In this document: positions 5,073 through 9,481 of the stretch, piece by piece | How the letters are laid out: the number at the start of each line of letters is the position of its first letter | Numbering within the stretch: position 1 is the first letter of the stretch | Origin: Prevotella sp. UBA3837 | GTDB lineage: Bacteria; Bacteroidota; Bacteroidia; Bacteroidales; Bacteroidaceae | Assembly: GCA_002392835.1 (NCBI GenBank) | Contig: DGHX01000115.1 | Coordinates: forward strand, 2,096 to 11,576 | Direction: 5' to 3' | Length of the DNA stretch: 9,481 bases | Notes under the pieces: model-generated | Told to the model about the DNA's origin: nothing | The model's database searches: none | Seen by the model: only the letters and a program-made list of their open reading frames with translations | Position numbers and translations under genes: made by a program

Positions 5073-6734
5073 TCATTTCAGTATTTCGTAGTTGAACCAG
5101 TCGAACAGGGCCTTGCCTCCGGTCCTGTGGGCGGTGGTGTAGCAGTAGAGGCCCACGCGCGAGCCTTTCCAGTAGCCCATGGTGAGCGGGAAGGGCTGTC
5201 CCACGGGGGTGTATTGGCGGCCGTCGGTGCTCACCAGGAAGCGGTGGCTGTTGCTGCGGCTGTCGATGTCGGCACGCAGCCACACCGTCCTGCCCTTGCA
5301 GGGAGCCACGATGGTGCGCTGCCCGTCGGCCTCGGTGTAGAGATGCAGGCGCCCCTGCTCGCGGCAGACGCCCACGGCCATGAAGGCTCGGCCCGTGCAG
5401 AGCAGTCCGGCATGGTCACCGTCGGAGAGCTGCGAGGCGTCGAGGCGGGTGGTGGCCAGACTCTGGTAGCCCACCGTCTTCTGCGACAGCTGGCCCCGGC
5501 CCTCCTTCAGGCTGGCGGCGGGCAGGGCCAGCAGCGACAGCCATCCGCGCCGCACGCTGAGGCTCCACGCCGAGTCCACGGGGTTGTGGTTCCACTGCCA
5601 CTGGGGGCCGAGGGCGCGCTGGCGGTGGCCCACCCAGCAGAGGCTGTCGCCACGGAAGTCGTCACTGAGAGGGGTGAGGAGGGTGGAGGGTGACGGGTGG
5701 AGGGTGGAGGGAGGATAGACGGTGGAGGGAAGCGGGTTCTGCCATACCATTAGGGGCTCGCCTATGCCGTTGCCGTCGATGTCGGCTCCCATGAGCGGCC
5801 AGCCGTCTTTCCAGCGGGCGGGCTGCAGGTGCACCACACGGCCGCAGGGGTGCGTCTCCTGGAAGTGGAGGAACCACCAGGTGGTGTCGGCGGGCAGCGG
5901 CGCGGCGCTGTCGGCAACAGTGCCGGCGGCGGGGGTGCGGGGAGTGATGACGTCGACGAGGGCTCCCTGGTGGGGGCCGTTGACGGCGGTGGAGCCCTGC
6001 TCCAATACGACGCGCTTCTCGTAGGGCCCGTAGACGCTGCGCGAGCGCAGCACCGTCTGCCAGCCCTGGCCCACGCCGCCCTCGGGGATGATGAGGTAGT
6101 AGTGGCCGTGGCGCTTGAGGAACTTCGTGCCCTCGGCCACGGGCCCTGTGTAGACAGTGACGCCGTCGTCGAGGAGCTGTCGGCCGTCGCCACTCATGCG
6201 GTGCACGATGATGGGTCCTGCCCGGTGGCGGCTGCGGCCCAGATAGGCCTGGCCGTCGTCGTCCCACAGCGGACAGGGGTCTTCCCACTTCTCTACCGCC
6301 TTCACGCAGTGCAGGGGCTCCCAGGGCCCTTCGGCCTTGGCAGCCGAGGTCATGAACAGGCCCTCGTCGGGGGTGCAGAAGTACACGTAGAAGCGACCGT
6401 CGTGGTGGCGCAGCGCCGGTGCCCACGAGCCGCCGCCATAGTGGCCGTTAGCATCCCAGCCGGGCAGCTCGAAGCGGTCGTAGAGCTGGCTGACGATGCG
6501 CCAGTGCAGCAGGTCGGCAGACTCGAGCATCTGCATGCCGAGGAAATGGAAGTCGGAGGCCACCATATAGTAGCGGTCGCCGACGCGGATGACGTCGGGG
6601 TCGCTGTAGTCGGCGTTCAGCACCGGGTTCTTGTACGTGCCGTTCAGCTGGTCGCCCCAGTCGAGCGGCGACTGGGCGGCGGCGCCGGTGCAGCAGGCGG
6701 CCAGCAGGAGCGTGATGAGCGGTTTCATCGGCAT
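5073..6734 (-). CDS. GH43 family glycosidase (beta-xylosidase/arabinofuranosidase type)
   Basis: This 553-residue exported glycoside hydrolase has an N-terminal five-bladed propeller (about 33-335) and a C-terminal beta-sandwich (about 357-553) like the GH43 C2 domain. Expected catalytic residues are present: base D45 in DYSDPDVIRVGDRYYM, pKa modulator D152 in WEDPCPLWDDDG, and acid E201 in VAEGTKFLKRHGHYYL. GGSWAPALRHHDGRFYVYF (101-119) is a typical second-blade block. It probably removes xylose or arabinose from plant polysaccharides; GH43 subfamily 12 seems closest, from memory. The start is probably the second Met (6728), giving MKPLITLLLAAC. The signal could be type I (cleavage near AAAQ) or a lipoprotein signal with lipobox LAAC at C14. 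The linker 335-355 (PSTLHPSPSTLLTP) is encoded by low-complexity DNA. The gene follows the phosphatase gene after 14 nt, so it is probably co-transcribed with it. Confidence 0.92.
   Translation of the reverse strand: MPMKPLITLLLAACCTGAAAQSPLDWGDQLNGTYKNPVLNADYSDPDVIRVGDRYYMVASDFHFLGMQMLESADLLHWRIVSQLYDRFELPGWDANGHYGGGSWAPALRHHDGRFYVYFCTPDEGLFMTSAAKAEGPWEPLHCVKAVEKWEDPCPLWDDDGQAYLGRSRHRAGPIIVHRMSGDGRQLLDDGVTVYTGPVAEGTKFLKRHGHYYLIIPEGGVGQGWQTVLRSRSVYGPYEKRVVLEQGSTAVNGPHQGALVDVITPRTPAAGTVADSAAPLPADTTWWFLHFQETHPCGRVVHLQPARWKDGWPLMGADIDGNGIGEPLMVWQNPLPSTVYPPSTLHPSPSTLLTPLSDDFRGDSLCWVGHRQRALGPQWQWNHNPVDSAWSLSVRRGWLSLLALPAASLKEGRGQLSQKTVGYQSLATTRLDASQLSDGDHAGLLCTGRAFMAVGVCREQGRLHLYTEADGQRTIVAPCKGRTVWLRADIDSRSNSHRFLVSTDGRQYTPVGQPFPLTMGYWKGSRVGLYCYTTAHRTGGKALFDWFNYEILK
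5671..5730 (-). repeat. GGGTGGAG-type low-complexity tract encoding the GH43 linker
   Basis: On the plus strand the tract is a run of degenerate GGGTGGAG/GGGTGACG units. On the minus strand it encodes GH43 residues 335-355, rich in Pro, Ser and Thr, exactly between the catalytic propeller and the beta-sandwich. Its composition recalls the tracts at 1304-1318 and 2681-2746, so it looks like a repeat tolerated at a domain boundary. Confidence 0.6.
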
Positions 6735-6748
6735 CAGTGCAGACGGCT

Positions 6749-7624
6749 TTACTTGTTCACCAACATCTTCTGGCCGTCGCGGATGACGATGCCGCGCTGG
6801 CTCTCGGTGGCGGGGGTGCCGTTCAGGGTGTATGTGCCGCCGGCCGTGGCTGCCGCGGGCTGCTGGGCTGCCTGCTGGCGCACGCCCGTGGTCTGTCCGG
6901 TCTTCTCCAGGAACTCGGCGCGGGCTTTCGCCATCTGCTGCAGGAAGGCCTCGCTGGTGTGCAGCTTGGCGTAGGCCACCGATGCCACCAGGCGGCCGGC
7001 GTCGACGTCGCTCTGCCAGTGGGCACCCACGATGACGCGGCTCTCGCCGTACATGTAGCCGCGGGCCATGATGGTGTCGGCACGGTCGGGGTTAATCTCG
7101 GTGAGCAGCAGGGCCGAGCTCCATCCCAGGATGGTGTGGCCCGAGGGGTACGAGCCGTTGACGAGCAGGGCGGGCTCATCCTCGGGCGTCAGCGTGTGCT
7201 CGTTGAAGCGGTCGAAGGGGCGGCGGCGCATGTAGAAGCTCTTCGGCTCCTTGCAGATGCTGTCGCAGGTGGCGGTGCCGTCGCGCAGCACACGGTATAT
7301 CTCGGGCGTCTCCTCCTTCGAGATCTGCAGTCCGAAGGGCTCGCTGAACTCCTGTATGATGCAGTCGAGGCCGTAGACGGCGTCGCGCTTGGCAATGTCG
7401 CAGCGCACGGGGTCGAGGCGCTGCGTCTTGCCCCACATGTACTGCATGATGTCGTGGGTGAACAGCGCGCCGATGGTGTCGGGGGGTGCGGGCAGGAAGT
7501 GGCGCATGTCAGGCATTTCCTTACTGGTGAAGTAGGGGGTCACGGTTTCGTCGTCGGCCACTTGGGCCATGGCGCCGCTGGTGGTCAGGATGGCGGCGAG
7601 CATCCAAAGCATTCTCTTTTTCAT
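6749..7624 (-). CDS. Class A nonspecific acid phosphatase (PAP2 superfamily)
   Basis: This 291-residue protein has an N-terminal signal peptide (MKKRMLWMLAAILTTSGAMAQ, cleavage near 20). The three-part PAP2 signature is complete: K128...R135-P136 (KSFYMRRRPF), GSYPSGHT (157-164) and SRVIVGAHWQSD (195-206), in which H202 is the expected phosphohistidine nucleophile, H163 the acid and D206 its partner. GSYPSGHT is the hallmark of PhoN/PhoC-type class A acid phosphatases, which release phosphate from many organic esters in the periplasm. After the catalytic domain (to about 245) comes a Gln/Ala-rich linker (249-261) and a tail GTYTLNGTP...GIVIRDGQKMLV (263-289), a short C-terminal module recalled from other Prevotella exported proteins whose role is unclear. 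It starts 27 nt after the S1 gene and is followed by GH43 after 14 nt. No promoter was found in the 27-nt gap. Confidence 0.92.
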   Translation of the reverse strand: MKKRMLWMLAAILTTSGAMAQVADDETVTPYFTSKEMPDMRHFLPAPPDTIGALFTHDIMQYMWGKTQRLDPVRCDIAKRDAVYGLDCIIQEFSEPFGLQISKEETPEIYRVLRDGTATCDSICKEPKSFYMRRRPFDRFNEHTLTPEDEPALLVNGSYPSGHTILGWSSALLLTEINPDRADTIMARGYMYGESRVIVGAHWQSDVDAGRLVASVAYAKLHTSEAFLQQMAKARAEFLEKTGQTTGVRQQAAQQPAAATAGGTYTLNGTPATESQRGIVIRDGQKMLVNK

Positions 7625-7651
7625 TGCTGTTTTATTAGTGTTAATAATGTC

Positions 7652-8590
7652 CTATTCTGCCACCAGGCTGATGCTGTCGTCGCCGATGGTGATGAGGCGG
7701 CGTCGGTAGAGGTCGCCGACGGCGCGCTTGAAGGTCTTCTTCGACACCTGGAAGCGGTCGGCGATGAGCTCGGCGGGCGATGCGTCGCTGAGGTTGCAGC
7801 GTCCGCCGTTCTCGTGCAGGTAGCGCAGCAGCACCTCGGCGAAGTCGAGGGTCTGGCGGCGCCCGGTGGGCTGCAGCGTCAGGTCTATCTTGCCGTCCTG
7901 GCGCACGTGGTCTACGTATGCGGTGAGGCGGTCGCCGCTGTGCAGGGGCTGGAACAGCTGGTTGTCGTAGAGCTGACCCTGGTATAGGTTGTCGACGATG
8001 GTCTTGAAGCCCAGGTCGGTCTTCTGCCACACCAGGCAGTCCACCTCCTGACCATGGAAGTAGCCTGAGGCCCCCCCTACGGCCCCCGAGGGGGCTTCTA
8101 TAGTTTCAAGGGCAGGGTCTATAGTGTCCCCCTCGGGGGCTGAAGGGGGGGCTTTCGGAGCCCTTGCAGTGGCGGGCAGCAGGTGCTTCTCCACCTTGGC
8201 GGTGGCCATGAGGCGGTGCGTCTCCTCGTCCTCCTTTATATATACTATGTAGCGCTTGCCCTTCTGCATGCGCTGCTTCTGCTCGCGGAAGGGGCAGAAG
8301 AGGTCCTTCATCAGCCCCCAGCTGAGGAAGGCGCCATACTGGTTGGTCCATGCCACCTCCAGACAGGCAAACTGTCCGACGCGGGCCAGGGGCGTCTCGG
8401 TGGTGGCCACCAGCCGCTCCTGCTGGTCCAGGTACACGAAGACGCGCACCTCGGTGCCGTCCTTCATCTGTGGCGTGACGTATCGCTGCGGCATCAGTAT
8501 GTCGCCGGTGCGCTCGTCGCCCTCCAGGTATATGCCGGGTTCGGTGTGGCGCAGTATGCGCAGGGTGTTGTAGTCGCCGAGAGTAATCAT
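7652..8590 (-). CDS. S1-domain RNA-binding protein, CvfB/YitL-like, with repeat-encoded insertion
   Basis: This 312-residue cytoplasmic protein contains S1-type beta-barrels at about 1-65, 66-138 and 178-242, then a winged-helix at about 245-312 (NLSDASPAELIADRF, VSKKTFKRAVGDLYRR). This layout is that of CvfB/YitL proteins, known in Firmicutes as RNA-binding regulators; its role in Bacteroidota is not established. Residues about 146-175 (APPSAPEGDTIDP...EAPSGAVGGA) are not part of the fold. They are encoded by a palindromic element at 8067-8155 and lie between the second and third S1 barrels. The reading frame is kept and both flanking domains look whole, so the protein is probably functional with a flexible linker. 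The ATG (8590) overlaps the stop of the upstream LolD gene by 4 nt (ATGA). A perfect AGGAGG precedes it, rare for this phylum. Confidence 0.88.
   Translation of the reverse strand: MITLGDYNTLRILRHTEPGIYLEGDERTGDILMPQRYVTPQMKDGTEVRVFVYLDQQERLVATTETPLARVGQFACLEVAWTNQYGAFLSWGLMKDLFCPFREQKQRMQKGKRYIVYIKEDEETHRLMATAKVEKHLLPATARAPKAPPSAPEGDTIDPALETIEAPSGAVGGASGYFHGQEVDCLVWQKTDLGFKTIVDNLYQGQLYDNQLFQPLHSGDRLTAYVDHVRQDGKIDLTLQPTGRRQTLDFAEVLLRYLHENGGRCNLSDASPAELIADRFQVSKKTFKRAVGDLYRRRLITIGDDSISLVAE
8067..8155 (-). repeat. Palindromic element inside the S1 gene
   Basis: This is an 89-bp copy of the element also found at 4932-5058 and 8612-8740. The left arm is 8067-8094 and the right arm 8128-8155, with about 33 nt between containing two TCTATAGT motifs. 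It has a single 42-bp right unit rather than two. Arm ends differ slightly from the other copies (GAGG for GAAG on the left, CTTT for CTTC on the right, GGGGGCTGAAG for GGGGGACGAAG). It supplies about 30 codons in frame. Confidence 0.88.
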
Positions 8591-9396
8591 AAGGACCTCC
8601 TTTCTGCTTCTGAAGCCCCCCCTACGGCCCCCGAGGGGGCTTCTATAGTTTCAAGGGCAGAGTCTATAGTGTCCCCCTCGGGGGACGAAGGGGGGGCTTC
8701 AGGGTCTATCGTGTCCCCCTCGGGGGACGACAGGGGGGCTTGGGCCTGCTCCAGCAGCCCGTCGCGCATGTGTATGGTGCGGTCGGTGATGGTGGCCAGC
8801 TGCTCGTCGTGGGTGACGATGACGAAGGTCTGGCCGTAGCGGTCGCGCAGGTCGAAGAACAGCTGGTGCAGCTCCTGCTTGTTCGCCGTGTCGAGCGAGC
8901 CCGACGGCTCGTCGGCCAGTATGACGGCAGGGTTGTTCATCAGCGCCCTGGCCACTGCCACGCGCTGCTTCTCGCCTCCGCTGAGCTCGGCGGGCTTGTG
9001 GTGTGCGCGGTCGCTGAGGCCCATGAACTGCAGCAGCTCCTGGGCGCGGCTCTTCGCTGCCGAGCGCGACGTGCCTGCTATGAAGGCCGGAATCATGATG
9101 TTCTCCAGTGCCGTGAACTCAGGCAGCAGCTGGTGGAACTGGAAGACGAAGCCCAGGTGGCGGTTGCGGAAGTCGCTCAGCGCCTTCTGGCCGAGTGTGG
9201 TGACGTCGATGCCATCGACGCTGACGGTGCCGCTGTCGGGGCGGTCCAGGGTGCCGATGATCTGCAGCAGCGTGGTCTTGCCGGCGCCGCTGGGGCCTAC
9301 GATGCTTACCACCTCGCCTTTGTCGATGTGCAGGCTGATGCCCTTGAGCACCTGCAGCGAGCCGAAGCTCTTGGTGATGTTGCTTACTTCTATCAT
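8587..9396 (-). CDS. lolD: LolD-type ABC transporter ATP-binding protein with repeat-encoded tail
   Basis: This 269-residue ATPase is of the LolD/MacB/FtsE class. Walker A is GPSGAGKTT (34-42), the Q-loop is Q86 in FVFQFHQLLPEF, the signature is LSGGE (138-142), Walker B is VILADE (158-163) and the switch histidine is H196 in VTHDEQ. FQFHQLLPEFTALENI and DEPSGSLD match LolD, which powers release of lipoproteins from the inner membrane with LolC/E; the partner permease is not in the window. The native domain seems to end at about 217 (HMRDGLLEQ), the usual length. The last 52 residues (APLSSPEGDTIDP...EAPSGAVGGA) come mostly from a palindromic element at 8612-8740. The final codons contain the ribosome site of the S1 gene, and the stop overlaps its ATG. 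AGGAGA (9405-9410) precedes the start by 8 nt. The lolD name is a family-level call; another exporter ATPase of this class is possible. Confidence 0.88.
   Translation of the reverse strand: MIEVSNITKSFGSLQVLKGISLHIDKGEVVSIVGPSGAGKTTLLQIIGTLDRPDSGTVSVDGIDVTTLGQKALSDFRNRHLGFVFQFHQLLPEFTALENIMIPAFIAGTSRSAAKSRAQELLQFMGLSDRAHHKPAELSGGEKQRVAVARALMNNPAVILADEPSGSLDTANKQELHQLFFDLRDRYGQTFVIVTHDEQLATITDRTIHMRDGLLEQAQAPLSSPEGDTIDPEAPPSSPEGDTIDSALETIEAPSGAVGGASEAERRSL
8596..8601 (-). promoter_or_regulatory. Strong Shine-Dalgarno (AGGAGG) of the S1 gene
   Basis: Read on the minus strand, AGGAGG stands 5 nt before the ATG at 8590. It lies inside the last codons of the upstream ATPase gene, where it encodes R-R. 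The 4-nt ATGA overlap plus this site implies translational coupling. Perfect sites like this are uncommon in Bacteroidota, where most genes lack one. Confidence 0.75.
8612..8740 (-). repeat. Palindromic element forming the 3' end of the LolD gene
   Basis: The core 8612-8700 is 89 bp. Arms 8612-8639 and 8673-8700 are inverted repeats identical at 26 of 28 positions. A second right unit follows with a 42-bp period (GTCTATAG at 8662, GTCTATCG at 8704), ending near 8740. The element is open in the gene's frame on the minus strand and also in a frame on the plus strand (EAPPTAPEGASIVS). It encodes about residues 219-262 of the ATPase. Confidence 0.9.
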
Positions 9397-9404
9397 TCTT
9401 TTTG

Positions 9405-9410
9405 TCTCCT
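9405..9410 (-). promoter_or_regulatory. Ribosome binding site of the LolD gene
   Basis: AGGAGA on the minus strand, 8 nt before the ATG at 9396, supports that start. No TAnnTTTG promoter box was found in the 71 nt left upstream (9411-9481), so the promoter may lie outside the window. Confidence 0.6.
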
Positions 9411-9428
9411 AAAAATGAATTATTCACT

Positions 9429-9440
9429 GACCCCACCCCC
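9429..9440 (-). repeat. G-rich 12-mer upstream of the LolD gene
   Basis: Read on the minus strand this is GGGGGTGGGGTC, identical to positions 1-12, and lies 32 nt before the LolD ATG. It is embedded in a longer G-rich run (GGGGTTGGGGGTGGGG). Between it and the gene lies the near-palindrome GAATTATTC (9417-9425). The function is unknown; it may be part of a dispersed repeat. Confidence 0.35.
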
Positions 9441-9481
9441 AACCCCATTCCCGACCTGTGGTCGCCTACCCGTAGCCTTTC

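Noticed and set aside
5829..7987. Plus-strand open frames of 381 and 416 codons antisense to GH43, phosphatase and S1 genes
   Set aside because: Composition is the same biased Gly/Ala/Val pattern with no recognisable motif, and the opposite strand encodes complete protein families.
4932..8740. CRISPR array
   Set aside because: The three repeat copies are kilobases apart, and the internal 42-bp repetition has no unique spacers.
1..9481. tRNA, rRNA, riboswitch, transposase or phage genes
   Set aside because: No sequence or translated motif for any of these was recognised on either strand; small unstructured RNAs could be missed by eye.

Overview
The window looks like a chromosomal segment of a GC-rich member of the Bacteroidota, most likely the Prevotellaceae (inference). 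The evidence is a near-perfect Bacteroidota-type promoter (TTTG, 20 nt, TATCTTTG) at 1337-1368, secreted proteins with short glycine/arginine-rich C-terminal tails of the kind common in Prevotella and Bacteroides, a GH43 family typical of glycan degraders, and weak or absent Shine-Dalgarno sites before most genes.

Plus-strand half (1-2675): an M16 zinc peptidase, then an AT-richer island holding a likely type II antitoxin and the wreck of its PIN-domain toxin, then a lone FecE/BtuD-type ABC ATPase whose start codon overlaps the end of the toxin remnant. A short low-complexity stretch (about 2681-2746) separates this half from the convergent minus-strand half.

Minus-strand half (9396 down to 2720): a tightly packed series reading LolD-type ABC ATPase, CvfB/YitL-like S1 RNA-binding protein, class A acid phosphatase (PAP2 fold), GH43 glycosidase with a C-terminal beta-sandwich, and a large secreted HEVGH protein. 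The first two genes overlap by 4 nt. Later gaps are 27, 14 and 162 nt, and the last is almost filled by a repeat. The first two products are cytoplasmic or membrane-associated; the last three carry signal peptides.

The most unusual content is a set of small palindromic GC-rich elements that have entered or extended coding regions without breaking the reading frame. One family (core 88-89 bp, inverted arms of about 28 nt matching at 26 positions) occurs three times: inside the S1 gene as a 30-residue linker, at the 3' end of the LolD gene as a roughly 45-residue tail, and in the gap before the HEVGH protein. A second family (113 bp, 22-nt arms matching at 19 positions) lies inside the M16 gene and seems to replace part of the peptidase fold. 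A third, low-complexity type forms the GH43 interdomain linker. No transposase, integrase, RNA gene or CRISPR array was seen. Family assignments come from reading motifs by eye, not from searches.
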